Below, in pieces: positions 1 to 9,761 of a stretch of 64,000 nucleotides of DNA. Below the pieces are notes generated by a model. The model saw only the letters and a list, made by a program, of their open reading frames with translations. It was not told the origin of the DNA and did no database searches. The position numbers and the translations under genes were made by a program. The number at the start of each line of letters is the position of its first letter. Position 1 is the first letter of the stretch. The stretch is from Mesorhizobium sp. B2-4-15 (lineage in GTDB: Bacteria; Pseudomonadota; Alphaproteobacteria; Rhizobiales; Rhizobiaceae). The DNA lies in the NCBI RefSeq assembly GCF_006658505.1, contig NZ_VFUZ01000021.1:39751-103750 (forward strand). The letters run 5' to 3'.

Positions 1-491
1 CCGACATCATGGCGATCGCCAAGGGCATTGGCGGCGGCTTCCCGATGGGTGCCTGCCTTGCCACCGACGAGGCGGTTGTTGGCATGACCGCTGGCGTGCA
101 CGGCACGACCTTCGGCGGCAACCCCCTGGCCATGGCGGTCGGCAATGCTGTGCTCGACGTCGTGCTGGAAGACGGCTTCCTCGAGGACGTCCAGCGCAAG
201 GCGCTGCTGATGAAGCAGGGACTTGCCGCGGTCGCCGATGAGTTTCCCGATGTCATCGAAGGCATCAGGGGCACCGGCCTGATGCTTGGCCTCAAATGCG
301 CGATGCCCAACACCAAGGTGAACATGGCGCTGCGCGACCAGCATTTGCTGGCGGTTCCGGCCGGCGACAACGTCATCCGCCTGCTGCCGCCGCTTACCGT
401 CACAGACGCCGAGATCCACGACGCGCTCAACCGCATCCGCGCTGGTGCCAAAGGCCTGGCGGATGCCATTGCCGTGGCCGCCGCGAAGTAA
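1..491 (+). CDS. argD: Acetylornithine aminotransferase, C-terminal part (5' end outside window)
   Basis: This is the end of a class-III PLP-dependent aminotransferase; the frame is open from base 3, so the gene starts before the window. The first residues (DIMAIAKGIGGGFPMGA) contain the PLP-lysine segment of ArgD, AKGIGGGFP, and the TTFGGNPLA motif follows. The enzyme makes N-acetylornithine from N-acetylglutamate semialdehyde in arginine synthesis and often also acts as succinyldiaminopimelate aminotransferase. argF starts 17 bp after the stop, the usual argD-argF operon of Rhizobiales. About 162 of roughly 400 residues are visible. ATG at 9 is internal, not the start. Confidence 0.93.
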   Translation, partial: DIMAIAKGIGGGFPMGACLATDEAVVGMTAGVHGTTFGGNPLAMAVGNAVLDVVLEDGFLEDVQRKALLMKQGLAAVADEFPDVIEGIRGTGLMLGLKCAMPNTKVNMALRDQHLLAVPAGDNVIRLLPPLTVTDAEIHDALNRIRAGAKGLADAIAVAAAK

Positions 492-508
492 TCCCGGAAC
501 CATTGCTG

Positions 509-1404
<896 letters not shown>

Positions 1405-1420
<16 letters not shown>

Positions 1421-1443
1421 AGTGTCTTGGTGCTTGAAGTGTC
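1405..1443. repeat. 17-bp tandem duplication across the argF stop codon
   Basis: The unit GTGTCTTGGTGCTTGAA occurs at 1405-1421 and again at 1422-1438, followed by a partial GTGTC. The TGA stop of argF lies at the end of the first copy, so the duplication leaves the protein unchanged. Confidence 0.85.
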
Positions 1444-1568
1444 ATGGCGCTGGTCTGGGCGCTTGATCCGCGGGGGCGCGATCCCTATCTGCGCCGCATC
1501 ACGCAAATCAAGCGCGTTTGGACGCATGTGCCCACCGGGGCCGCATGGCCGCGCCCTGGAGCTTTGTC

Positions 1569-2579
1569 ATGTTGGAAACCCATCAAGTGACTGAACATCA
1601 CCCCAAACTCGGCGAGTTCGGCTACGCTGGCGACGACCATGTCGTGCCTTTCGAGGTCGGTCCGCTCGACGTACGCGGCCGCACCGTGCAACTCGGGCCG
1701 ATGCTCGACGCCATCCTCGGACGCCATGACTATCCCGAGCCGGTTGCCCGCCTGCTCGCGGAAGCCTGTGTGCTCACGGTGCTGCTTGGCACCTCGCTCA
1801 AGTTCGAGGGCAAATTCATCCTGCAGACGCGCACCGACGGGCCGGTCGACATGCTGGTGGCGGATTTTTCCACGCCCTCGGCGCTGCGCGCCTACGCGCG
1901 CTTCGATGCGGATCGGCTCGAGGCACTGGTCGCGGCAGGCGAGACGTCCCAGCAGACGCTGCTTGGCAGCGGTGTGCTGGCGCTGACCATCGACCAGGGC
2001 GCCCATACGCAACGCTATCAGGGCATCGTCCAGCTCGACGGCGAAACGCTGGAAGACGCGGCGCGCACCTATTTCCGTCAGTCGGAACAGATTCCGACCG
2101 ACATCAGGCTCTCGGTGGCCAAGCTGCTGATGCCCGGCGTCGGCGGCGTGCGCGAGCACTGGCGTGCCGGCGGCATCCTGGCGCAGTTCCTGCCGCAGGC
2201 GTCCGAGCGCATGCGCGTTCCGGACCTGCCTGGCGGTGATGGCGATCCGCGCGAGGAGATGCATGATCCCACCGACAATTCCTGGCAGGAATTGCTGGCG
2301 CTGCTCGGCACCATCGAACCGACGGAACTGATCGATCCCACGATCGGCGCCGAGCGGCTGCTTTACAGGCTGTTCCACGAGCATGGCGTGCGCGTCTTCG
2401 GCGGCGTCCCCGTCGCCGACCAGTGCTCATGCTCCAGGGACAAGATCCGCGGCATCCTCGAGGGCTTCTCCGCGCAGGAGATCAAGGACAGCACCGAGGA
2501 CGGCGGCATCCATGTCGCCTGCGAATTCTGCTCGAAGCAATATGACTTCGACCCGGCGGAATTCGCGGCTGAGAAGTGA
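1569..2579 (+). CDS. hslO: Hsp33 redox-regulated holdase chaperone
   Basis: Cytoplasmic chaperone activated by oxidation and unfolding; it holds unfolding proteins during oxidative stress. The 336-residue product has the Hsp33 N-terminal domain and the C-terminal zinc switch with all four cysteines: CSC at 286-288 and CEFC at 318-321. The frame is open back to 1518, but ATG 1569 has a GGAG at 1558-1561 with good spacing and gives the normal length. It lies 148 bp after argF on the same strand, as in other Rhizobiales. A palindromic repeat pair follows the stop. Confidence 0.95.
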   Translation: MLETHQVTEHHPKLGEFGYAGDDHVVPFEVGPLDVRGRTVQLGPMLDAILGRHDYPEPVARLLAEACVLTVLLGTSLKFEGKFILQTRTDGPVDMLVADFSTPSALRAYARFDADRLEALVAAGETSQQTLLGSGVLALTIDQGAHTQRYQGIVQLDGETLEDAARTYFRQSEQIPTDIRLSVAKLLMPGVGGVREHWRAGGILAQFLPQASERMRVPDLPGGDGDPREEMHDPTDNSWQELLALLGTIEPTELIDPTIGAERLLYRLFHEHGVRVFGGVPVADQCSCSRDKIRGILEGFSAQEIKDSTEDGGIHVACEFCSKQYDFDPAEFAAEK

Positions 2580-2588
2580 AGTACCGGC

Positions 2589-2740
2589 CTTCTTCCCGTT
2601 CACGGGGAGAAGGTGCCCGAAGGGCGGATGAGGGGCAGCGCGGCCCTCGGCAGTGATCGCGCGGATCCACGCAGCGCTTGTATGTTCTCACGAGCCGCCG
2701 CCCTCATTGCCCTGCCGCACATTTCTCCCCATACAGTGAC
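2589..2740. repeat. Dispersed palindromic repeat, inverted pair
   Basis: Two related arms face each other. The left arm, about 2589-2640, reads CTTCTTCCCGTTCACGGGGA and continues into GGTGCCCGAAGGGCGGATGA; the right arm, about 2695-2740, is a diverged reverse-complement version (CCCTCATTGCCCTGCC, then TTTCTCCCCATACAGTGA). The same family occurs at six other places in the window. It fills the hslO-apaG convergent gap and could act as a transcript end. Confidence 0.8.
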
Positions 2741-2773
2741 GCCATCGCAGCGGACCTCGCCAATCGCCGAGGT

Positions 2774-3166
2774 CTAGTTCACGGTCCGCTTTGTCCCCGG
2801 CAGGTCGAGCGAGAAGGCCGGGATGGCGATGTCGAACGTCTCGCCGCGTTTGTTGCGCATCGTGTAGTGCCCGACCATGATCCCTGACGGCGTCGAGAGC
2901 GGGCAGCCTGACGTGTACTGATAGCTGTCGCCGGGGTTGAGTTCGGGCTGGTCCCCGACAACGCCTGGCCCGCGCACCTCCTCGACCCGGCCCGCTCCGT
3001 CGGTGATGTGCCAATAGCGCGACAGAAGCTGCACGAACTCGTCCGACTGGTTGTCGATCGTTATCTGATAGCCCCAGACGTAGCGGTTCTCCGAAGGGTC
3101 AGAACGATCCTCGAGATAGAACGGCCTGACCTGCACTTCGATGTTGCGCGTGACGGCGCGGTACAT
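2774..3166 (-). CDS. apaG: ApaG-family protein (Co2+/Mg2+ efflux-associated)
   Basis: A 130-residue protein of the ApaG/DUF525 family, an all-beta fibronectin-III-like fold. The diagnostic parts are present: VRPFYLEDRSDP near the N-terminus, YVWGYQITIDNQ, RYWHITD, and the glycine-rich G-V-V-G-x-Q-P-x-L-x-P-G region followed by Y-T-S-G. The precise biochemical role is not settled; enteric mutants affect Co2+ resistance. I chose MYRAVTRNIEV at 3166 because the 33-residue upstream extension is not family-like. It lies convergent to hslO, a placement common in rhizobia. Confidence 0.92.
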   Translation of the reverse strand: MYRAVTRNIEVQVRPFYLEDRSDPSENRYVWGYQITIDNQSDEFVQLLSRYWHITDGAGRVEEVRGPGVVGDQPELNPGDSYQYTSGCPLSTPSGIMVGHYTMRNKRGETFDIAIPAFSLDLPGTKRTVN

Positions 3167-3341
3167 GAGCGGCTCCAAAACAATCCGGTACCTTTCGACG
3201 CTCCCAGCGAGCAGGTCAACGTGCGCGTCTTGTCGCGCGTGACCCTGAAAGGCAGGTGGCGGCAAAGAATGTCATTTAAGTGACACATGACAATGGTGGT
3301 GTGCGCGCACGGGCGACTCGGCGCTCTGCCGACCTGTTGAA

Positions 3342-3366
3342 ACGGCCGTCACGCGGGCCGTCTTTT
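3342..3366 (+). terminator. Intrinsic-terminator-like hairpin in the apaG/GT21 divergent gap
   Basis: ACGGCC at 3342-3347 pairs with GGCCGT at 3356-3361 around an 8-base loop, followed by CTTTT. It ends 20 bp before the glycosyltransferase start, so on the plus strand it would be a leader attenuator or the end of a short transcript. Short stem; uncertain. Confidence 0.4.
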
Positions 3367-3385
3367 CTGGAGTGACCAGATCTCG

Positions 3386-4537
3386 ATGGAACTCACTCTC
3401 ATAGCCGCCTCGCTCTCGACCGCACTCATCCTTTCAAACGCCGCCAGCATTGCGCTTGCCACCTCACAGCTGAAACGGCGCACCACGATCGCACCGCCAG
3501 CCGGCAGATCGCTGCCGGTGTCGATTGTCGTACCATCGCGTGGCGTCGAGCCGTTCACGCACGAGACACTGGAGCGCGCCTTCTCGCTCGACTGGCCGCG
3601 CTATGAACTGATCTTCTGCGTCGCCCATGCCGACGATCCGGTGGTCACGCTGATCCGTGCCGCCATGGCGCGCTTTCCCAAAGTGCCAGCCCGCCTGTTG
3701 ATCGGCGATGACCGCATCAGCGCCAATCCCAAGCTCAACAATTGCGTCAAGGGCTGGGAAGCGGCGCGCCACAACTGGGTCATTCTTGCCGATTCCAACG
3801 TGCTGATGCCGAGGGACTACATTCAGCATTTGATGGCGGCATGGCGGCCGGATACCGGCCTCGTCTGCTCGACGCCGATCGGTTCGCGGCCCGATGGCTT
3901 CTGGGCGGAGGTCGAATGCGCCTTTCTCAACACGCTGCAGGCGCGCTGGCAGTACGCCGGCGAGGCGCTCGGCCTTGGCTTTGCCCAGGGCAAGAGCATG
4001 CTGTGGAACAAGCCCATGCTGGATGCCAATGGCGGCATTCGCGCGCTGGCGGCCGAGATTGCCGAGGACGCCGCCGCGACCAAGCTGGTGAACGGGCTTG
4101 GCCTGCGCGTCAATCTCGTTGCCGCGCCTTTCGAGCAGCCGCTCGGCCGGCGTAAGCTCGGCGAAATCTGGTCGCGCCAGGCCCGCTGGGCGCGCCTGCG
4201 CCGCGTCACCTTCCCGCTTTTCTTCGCGCCTGAAATCCTGACTGGCGCGGTGGTGCCGCTGCTGCTTGCGCTGGTTGCGGCGGCAAGCGCCGGCTTCAGC
4301 CTGCCGCTGACGGCCATCGCCGTGCTGGCCGCCTTCTACCTTCCGGAATGTGCCCTGGCCTGGTCCAAGGGCTGGTACCTGTCGTCGCGCATCGTCGCGG
4401 CGATCATGGTGCGCGACCTGATCCTGCCGGCCATGTGGGCACGCGGTTGGCTCGGCGGCGCCGTCGACTGGCGCGGCAATGCGATGACCATCGGCACCAA
4501 GGCAACGGAGTTGGAGGAGACACCGTCGAGCGCCTGA
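3386..4537 (+). CDS. GT21-family (ceramide/diacylglycerol-type) glycosyltransferase
   Basis: Membrane glycosyltransferase of 383 residues. An N-terminal membrane anchor (about 4-28) is followed by a GT-A domain starting at VSIVVPSRG, DSN at 136-138, the ED pair at 227-228 and the processive-type RQARW, (Q/R)xxRW, at 264-268. Two to three hydrophobic segments (about 278-345) close the protein. This is the motif order of CAZy family GT21, which glycosylates ceramide or, in some Agrobacterium enzymes, diacylglycerol. The product is therefore probably a membrane glycolipid; the lipid acceptor cannot be read from the sequence. It stands alone, with a short hairpin just upstream and metZ convergent downstream. 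Confidence 0.8.
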   Translation: MELTLIAASLSTALILSNAASIALATSQLKRRTTIAPPAGRSLPVSIVVPSRGVEPFTHETLERAFSLDWPRYELIFCVAHADDPVVTLIRAAMARFPKVPARLLIGDDRISANPKLNNCVKGWEAARHNWVILADSNVLMPRDYIQHLMAAWRPDTGLVCSTPIGSRPDGFWAEVECAFLNTLQARWQYAGEALGLGFAQGKSMLWNKPMLDANGGIRALAAEIAEDAAATKLVNGLGLRVNLVAAPFEQPLGRRKLGEIWSRQARWARLRRVTFPLFFAPEILTGAVVPLLLALVAAASAGFSLPLTAIAVLAAFYLPECALAWSKGWYLSSRIVAAIMVRDLILPAMWARGWLGGAVDWRGNAMTIGTKATELEETPSSA

Positions 4538-4567
4538 TAGCCGTGCATGATGCCGCGTGGGCAGGCC

Positions 4568-5758
4568 TTACTTGGCCGCCTGCAACGCCTGCGCGATGTC
4601 TTCCAGAAGGTCGTCGGTATCCTCCAGGCCGACCGACAGCCTGAGCGTACCTGGCCCGATGCCGAGTTCGGCGCGGGCTTCGTCCGTCAGGTTCTTGTGG
4701 GTGGTCGTCGCCGGATGGGTGATCAGGCTCTTGGCATCGCCGAGATTGTTCGAGATCAGCACGATATCGAGCGCGTTCTGCAAGGCGAAGGCAGCCTGCT
4801 TGCCGCCCTTGACGTCGAGGCAGATCAGCGTCGAGCCGCCCGACATCTGCTTCCTGACGATATCCGCCTGCGGGTGGTCGGTGCGGCCGGGATAGATGAC
4901 GCGGGCGATCCGCGGCTGTTCGGCAAGGAAGTCGGCGATCTTGCCGGCGCTTTCCGTCTGTTGGCGCACGCGCAGCGGCAGCGTCTCCAAGCCCTTCAGC
5001 AGCGTCCAGGCATTGAAGGGCGACAGGCTGGGGCCGGTATGGCGGAAGTAGTCGTGCAGGTTCTTGTCGATCCATTCCTTGTCCGAAAGGATCACGCCGC
5101 CAAGACAGCGGCCTTGGCCATCGATGTGCTTGGTCGCCGAATAGACGACGATGTGGGCGCCGAGCTGCAGCGGCTTCTGCTGCAAGGGCGTCGCGAAGAC
5201 ATTGTCGACGACAAGCCGTGCGCCGATCGAATTGGCAAGTGCGGCGACAGCGGTGATGTCGACCACTTCCAGCGTCGGATTGGTCGGGCTTTCCAGGAAG
5301 AACAGCTTGGTGTTCGGCCTCACCGCCTTTTCCCAGTTGGCGATGTCGGTGCCGTCGACCAGCGTCGCCTCGATGCCGTAGCGCGGCGCCAGCGTCTCGA
5401 CCACCCAGCGGCAGGACCCGAACAGCGCGCGCGCCGCCACGATGTGGTCACCAGCCTTGACGCTGCACAGAAGCGCCGCCGTCACGGCCGCCATGCCGGA
5501 TGCCGTGGCGCGGGCATCCTCCGCACCTTCCAGCGCGCACATGCGCTTCTCGAACATGTCGACGGTCGGATTGGCGTAGCGCGAATAGATGAAGCCCGGT
5601 TCCTCGCCCTTGAAACGGGCCTCGGCGGCCTGCGCCGTCTCATAGACATAGCCCTGGGTCAGGTATATCGCCTCGGAGGTCTCGCCGAAGCCGGAACGCA
5701 GGGTTCCGCCATGCACGAGGGCTGTCTGAGGCTTCCAGTTACGCTTCTTGGTGCTCAT
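4568..5758 (-). CDS. metZ: O-succinylhomoserine sulfhydrylase
   Basis: PLP enzyme of the Cys/Met metabolism family that makes homocysteine from O-succinylhomoserine and sulfide by direct sulfhydrylation. The product has 396 residues. YSRYANPTVDMFE is near residue 58, and the PLP lysine in YSATKHIDGQGR is K210. ATG 5758 was chosen because the longer open frame runs through a SAM-II riboswitch and its terminator, which are untranslated leader. That leader shows the gene is switched off when S-adenosylmethionine is plentiful. Confidence 0.95.
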   Translation of the reverse strand: MSTKKRNWKPQTALVHGGTLRSGFGETSEAIYLTQGYVYETAQAAEARFKGEEPGFIYSRYANPTVDMFEKRMCALEGAEDARATASGMAAVTAALLCSVKAGDHIVAARALFGSCRWVVETLAPRYGIEATLVDGTDIANWEKAVRPNTKLFFLESPTNPTLEVVDITAVAALANSIGARLVVDNVFATPLQQKPLQLGAHIVVYSATKHIDGQGRCLGGVILSDKEWIDKNLHDYFRHTGPSLSPFNAWTLLKGLETLPLRVRQQTESAGKIADFLAEQPRIARVIYPGRTDHPQADIVRKQMSGGSTLICLDVKGGKQAAFALQNALDIVLISNNLGDAKSLITHPATTTHKNLTDEARAELGIGPGTLRLSVGLEDTDDLLEDIAQALQAAK

Positions 5759-5776
5759 CGCTTTTGTTCCAGACAC

Positions 5777-5807
5777 AAAAAAACCGGCCGCGAAAGTCGC
5801 AACCGGT
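5777..5807 (-). terminator. Intrinsic terminator of the metZ leader
   Basis: On the minus strand ACCGGTTGCGA (5807-5797) pairs with TCGCGGCCGGT (5793-5783) over 11 bp including two G-U pairs, and a run of seven T follows (5783-5777). It lies between the SAM-II aptamer and the metZ start, ending 18 bp before the ATG, as expected for an expression platform. Confidence 0.85.
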
Positions 5808-5832
5808 CCATACGGCCTTGCGGCCCGACGGT

Positions 5833-5886
5833 CCTTTAGCGACTTGTTTAACGTGGCTGCAAGCCGACCGGCCAAATCACCACGGG
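5833..5886 (-). promoter_or_regulatory. SAM-II riboswitch aptamer
   Basis: Read on the minus strand the leader contains CCCGTGGTGATTTGGCCGG, then CGGCTTGCAGCCACGTTAAA, then CAAGTCGCTAAAGG. These are the conserved blocks of the alphaproteobacterial SAM-II pseudoknot riboswitch found before metA, metX and metZ. SAM binding forms a compact pseudoknot that lowers expression. Here an 11-bp terminator follows within 25 nt, so control is probably by transcription termination. Confidence 0.93.
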
Positions 5887-5984
5887 ATAACGACCCTTTA
5901 GACCCGCGCCACGCTTGCGTCAATTGCCGGCTTCATTAAGAGGGTTGTACCAGACCTCGCCCGGCCTTCGAGCGGAGCAAGACT

Positions 5985-7079
5985 TTGCGGCAGACAGGCA
6001 TTCTTCCCGATCAGGACATTTCGGCGCTGTTCCAGTCCGGCGCGCTGAAGTCGCCACGCGCGCTTGATGTCGACCAGATCCAGCCGGCGAGCCTTGATCT
6101 CAGGCTCGGCGACAAGGCATGGCGGGTGCGGGCTTCCTTTCTGCCCGGTCCCAACCACAAGGTTTCGGAGAAGCTCGATCGGCTGCAGCTTCACGAGATC
6201 AACCTGACCGAGGGCGCAGTGTTGGAAACCGGCTGCGTCTATATCGTGCCGCTGCTCGAAAGCCTGGCATTGCCAGCCGACATTTCGGCCTCGGCTAATC
6301 CGAAAAGTTCGACCGGGCGGCTCGACATCTTCACCCGTGTCATGACCGACCGTGGCCACGAATTCGACAAGATCGCTGCCGGCTATACCGGTCCGCTCTA
6401 TCTGGAAGTCAGCCCGCGCACCTTCCCGATCGTAGTGCGCACCGGCTCGCGCCTGTCGCAGATACGCTTCCGTACCGGCAACGCATTGCTCTCGGAAGCC
6501 GAACTGCATGAATTGCACCGCGCCGAGATGCTGGTCGCCACCGATCCGCCGAACATTTCGGGCGGGGGCATCGCGCTGTCGATCGACCTCAATGGCGACA
6601 GTGACGGCCTGGTCGGCTATCGCGGCAAGCATCACACCGGCCTTGTCGATGTCGACAAGCGCGCGGCGCAGGATGTCCTCGACTTCTGGGAGCCGATCCA
6701 CAAGAGCGGCGCCGGCGAACTGGTGCTCGATCCCGATGAGTTCTACATTCTCGTCAGCCAGGAGGCGGTGCATGTGCCGCCGCTCTACGCCGCCGAGATG
6801 ACGCCCTTCGACCCGCTGGTCGGCGAGTTCCGCGTCCACTATGCCGGCTTCTTCGATCCGGGCTTCGGCCATTCGGCGGCCGGCGGCACCGGCAGCCGGG
6901 CGGTGCTCGAAGTACGCAGCCACGAAGTGCCGTTCATCCTCGACCATGGCCAGATCGTCGGCCGGCTCGTCTACGAGCACATGCTGAAGCGGCCGCAGGC
7001 GCTCTACGGCACCGATCTCGGCTCCAACTACCAGGCGCAGGGCCTCAAGCTCTCAAAGCATTTCCGCGCCGCGCGCTGA
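5985..7079 (+). CDS. dcd: 2'-deoxycytidine 5'-triphosphate deaminase, two-domain form
   Basis: Converts dCTP to dUTP for thymidylate synthesis. At 364 residues it is about twice the size of the enterobacterial Dcd (about 190) and matches the long alphaproteobacterial family with two dUTPase-like halves. The N-terminal half carries DQIQPASLDLRLG and a KSSTGR motif at 107-112, corresponding to the SSxAR motif of Dcd. The C-terminal half repeats the fold (PFDPLVGEFRVHYAGFFDPG). The start is TTG 5985, preceded by GGAG at about 5974-5977; no ATG lies near. It runs divergently from metZ. Confidence 0.88.
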   Translation: MRQTGILPDQDISALFQSGALKSPRALDVDQIQPASLDLRLGDKAWRVRASFLPGPNHKVSEKLDRLQLHEINLTEGAVLETGCVYIVPLLESLALPADISASANPKSSTGRLDIFTRVMTDRGHEFDKIAAGYTGPLYLEVSPRTFPIVVRTGSRLSQIRFRTGNALLSEAELHELHRAEMLVATDPPNISGGGIALSIDLNGDSDGLVGYRGKHHTGLVDVDKRAAQDVLDFWEPIHKSGAGELVLDPDEFYILVSQEAVHVPPLYAAEMTPFDPLVGEFRVHYAGFFDPGFGHSAAGGTGSRAVLEVRSHEVPFILDHGQIVGRLVYEHMLKRPQALYGTDLGSNYQAQGLKLSKHFRAAR

Positions 7080-7092
7080 GGTTTGAACTGCC

Positions 7093-7274
7093 AATCTCCC
7101 CCCTTGTGGGGGAGATGCCCGGCAGGGCAGAGGGGGGCGCGAAGGAACGCTGCCTTCGTGTTTTGATACACAGATGAAGACTTCCGAAGTCTGAACTTTG
7201 ATAAGTTGATAGGTCGGCGGGACAGCGCCCCCCCTCTGCCCTGCCGGCCATCTCCCCCACTAGGGGGGAGATCA
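7093..7274. repeat. Dispersed palindromic repeat, long inverted pair
   Basis: The left arm (about 7093-7143) has AATCTCCCCCCTTGTGGGGG, then AGATGCCCGGCAGGGCAGAG. The right arm (about 7225-7274) is its near-perfect reverse complement, CCCTCTGCCCTGCCGGCCAT then CTCCCCCACTAGGGGGGAGA. About 80 bp of less GC-rich DNA separates the arms. The pair fills the convergent gap between dcd and gguC and could terminate both. Confidence 0.88.
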
Positions 7275-7279
7275 CACTC

Positions 7280-8272
7280 TTACAGCGCCTTCACGGCCAC
7301 CCCCACCGGCTTTTCGATCTCGAGCGGGTTGCGCAGCGGCAGGCCGAAATCCCCGGCCTCGATCTCGAAGACGTCACCGGCCTCGGTCCTGATGCCATCG
7401 GCGAAGGACAATGTCGCGGTGCCGAACATGTGGACGTGTACGTCGCCCGGCTGCCGGAAGGCCGAATATTTGAAGTGGTGGTGTTCGAGGTTGGCGATGG
7501 TGTGCGACATGTTGGCTTCGCCCGACAGGAACGGCTTTTCCCAGAGCGTCTTGCCGTCGCGCACGATGCGCGACGTGCCCCTGATGTCGGACGGCAGGTC
7601 GCCGATCAGGATCTCCGGCCCGAACGAGGCGTTGCGCAGCTTGGAATGGGCAAGGAAGAGATAGTTCACGCGTTCGGTCACATGGTCGGAAAACTCGTTC
7701 GACAGCGTGAAGCCGACGCGGAAGGGCGCGCCGTCATCGCCGATGACATAGATGCCGGCGACCTCGGGTTCCTCGCCGGCGTCGTTGGCGAAGGCCGGTG
7801 ACAGGAGGGCGGCACCCGGCGCCACCGCCATCGTGCCGTTTCCCTTGTAGAACCATTCCGGCTGCACGCCGACCTGGCCTTTCGCCGGTTTGCCCCCTTC
7901 CAGGCCCATGCGGAACATCTTCATGGAATCGGTGAGCTGTTCCTCGCCGTCGGTGCTGAGCTTCCTGTGCATGGAATCGCGCGTCGCCGCCGAACCGAGA
8001 TGCGTCAAGCCGGTGCCGGTCAGATGCAGGTGCGCCGGATCGGGGTGATTGATCGGCGACAACAGCCGCCCCTTCTTGTAGGCGGCGTCGAGGTCGACCG
8101 TCTCGCCGAGCCCCTTGCGCTCGATCAGGGTGGCGAGGCCGATGCCGGTGCGGGCAGCCTCCATCGCCAGCGAATAGACGCTGCGGGCGCCGTTGATGAT
8201 CCGGGTCTTGCCGCCGTTGCGGGCAACGACACGGATGGTCTCGGCGTCGTCGAGAATCTGCGAGATCAGCAT
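7280..8272 (-). CDS. gguC: GguC-family protein (fumarylacetoacetate hydrolase-like fold)
   Basis: A 330-residue protein of the GguC/AraD1 family, related to fumarylacetoacetate hydrolases. Relatives act on sugar-acid intermediates such as 2-keto-3-deoxy-L-arabonate; the reaction of GguC itself is not established by the sequence. Recognisable parts are HLHLTGTGLTHLGS, GVQPEWFYKGNG, FTLSNEFSDHVTE and LAHSKLRNASFGPE. It is the fourth gene after chvE-gguA-gguB, 196 bp downstream of gguB, the same order as in Agrobacterium. MLISQILDD at 8272 was chosen over an upstream in-frame ATG because that extension shows no family similarity. Confidence 0.85.
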   Translation of the reverse strand: MLISQILDDAETIRVVARNGGKTRIINGARSVYSLAMEAARTGIGLATLIERKGLGETVDLDAAYKKGRLLSPINHPDPAHLHLTGTGLTHLGSAATRDSMHRKLSTDGEEQLTDSMKMFRMGLEGGKPAKGQVGVQPEWFYKGNGTMAVAPGAALLSPAFANDAGEEPEVAGIYVIGDDGAPFRVGFTLSNEFSDHVTERVNYLFLAHSKLRNASFGPEILIGDLPSDIRGTSRIVRDGKTLWEKPFLSGEANMSHTIANLEHHHFKYSAFRQPGDVHVHMFGTATLSFADGIRTEAGDVFEIEAGDFGLPLRNPLEIEKPVGVAVKAL

Positions 8273-8468
8273 GATCAGTCCTCTCTCATGTGCCTTGGCA
8301 TGGCTGCCAGCTGGGCAAACCTTCCTAAGCGCGGCCGGAACGTTGCCCATGCCACGGGTGAAATTCTCCGTTCGGATTGCGCTCGCGGGCCTGTCCCTTG
8401 AGGGAACTTCTTCGTGCCAGTCGGTTGCCGGCAGCGCCGCGATGTGACCCGTATGCCTTCCTGGTGCC

Positions 8469-9761
8469 TCAGCCCTTGTTCTTGTTGTAGACGTCGAACA
8501 CCACGGCGCCGAGCAGCACCAGGCCCTTGACCACCTGCTGCCAGTCGACGTTGACGCCCATGATCGACATGCCGTTGTTCATCACGCCCATGATGAAGCC
8601 GCCGACCACCGAACCGATGACCTGACCGACGCCGCCCATCGCCGAGGCGCCGCCGATGAACACGGCGGCGATGACGTCGAGCTCGCTGCCGAGGCCCGCC
8701 GCCGGCACCGCCTGTCCGAGGCGCGCCGCGATGATCAGACCGCCAAGCGCCGACAGCACGCCCATGTTGATGAACACATAGAGGGTCAGCCGCTCGGTGT
8801 TGATGCCCGACAGGAGTGCGGCCTTGGGATTGCCGCCCATCGCGTAGATGCGGCGGCCGATCGTCATGCGCTTGGTGACGAAAACGAACAACGCGATCAG
8901 CGCAGCCATGACCGTCAGCACGACCGGAAAGCCCTTATAGGTGGCGAACTGATAGACGAGAAACAGGACAAGCGCACTGATCACCAGCGTCTTGACGGTG
9001 AAGAGCGAGAACGGCTCGGCCTGATAGCCGTGCCGCTCACGCGTGCGTCGTGCCTTGAGGCCGAAGAAAATGTAAGCCGCCACGCCGATGACCCCGATCA
9101 CCATCGTCGTCATATGCAGCGTCAGGCCGCTGCCGACGATGGTCTTGCCCGCCGCATTCACGGTTGGTGCAATCAGCGTCAGCGGGCCGATCAGGTCGGG
9201 GATGAAGCCGGAACTCAGCTTGTTGAAGCCATCCGGCAGCGGGCCGACCGAGGAGCCACCGCCGAGCAGCGCCTGGCACATGCCACGGAAGATCAGCATG
9301 CCGGCCAGCGTGACGATGAAGCTCGGTATTCGATGATAGGCGATCCAATAGCCCTGTGCCGCGCCGATGGCACCGCCGATGATCAGGCAGAGGATCGACA
9401 CGACCAACGGATTGCTGAGCGGGCCCAGATTCCACGTCACCATCATGTTGGCCGCGAGCGCGCCGATGAAGCCGGCGACCGAACCGACGCTGAGGTCGAT
9501 GTAGCCGGAAACGATGACCAGCAGCATGCCCAGCGCCATCACGATGATGAAGGAGTTCTGCTGCACGAGGTTGCTGAGGTTCAGCGGCTTGAACAGTGTG
9601 CCCGACGTGGTGAACTGGAAGAACACCATGATGGCGATCAGCGCCAGCACCAATCCGTAGTCGCGCAGATTGGTGACCAATGCCGAGACCGCGAAGCGTG
9701 GCGTATCCGCCCCGCCATCGGCAGTGGCGGATTGCGGTACGGGAGCGCTCTCTGTGCTCAT
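8469..9761 (-). CDS. gguB: Multiple-sugar ABC transporter permease GguB
   Basis: Inner-membrane permease of the ribose/xylose type (XylH/MglC-like), 430 residues with about ten hydrophobic segments. The family signatures are present: SGYIDLSVGSVAGF in the first half and AVFIGGASAMGGVGQVIGSVVGG near the end. A longer central stretch (KARRTRERHGYQAE and following) is usual for the XylH-like subgroup. The start overlaps the gguA stop by 4 bp (ATGA), so the two are translationally coupled. With ChvE and GguA it would import aldoses such as glucose, galactose, arabinose or xylose. Confidence 0.92.
   Translation of the reverse strand: MSTESAPVPQSATADGGADTPRFAVSALVTNLRDYGLVLALIAIMVFFQFTTSGTLFKPLNLSNLVQQNSFIIVMALGMLLVIVSGYIDLSVGSVAGFIGALAANMMVTWNLGPLSNPLVVSILCLIIGGAIGAAQGYWIAYHRIPSFIVTLAGMLIFRGMCQALLGGGSSVGPLPDGFNKLSSGFIPDLIGPLTLIAPTVNAAGKTIVGSGLTLHMTTMVIGVIGVAAYIFFGLKARRTRERHGYQAEPFSLFTVKTLVISALVLFLVYQFATYKGFPVVLTVMAALIALFVFVTKRMTIGRRIYAMGGNPKAALLSGINTERLTLYVFINMGVLSALGGLIIAARLGQAVPAAGLGSELDVIAAVFIGGASAMGGVGQVIGSVVGGFIMGVMNNGMSIMGVNVDWQQVVKGLVLLGAVVFDVYNKNKG

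Noticed and set aside
1444..1590. 48-codon frame between argF and hslO
   Set aside because: No ribosome-binding site, no similarity, and it overlaps the hslO start in another frame.
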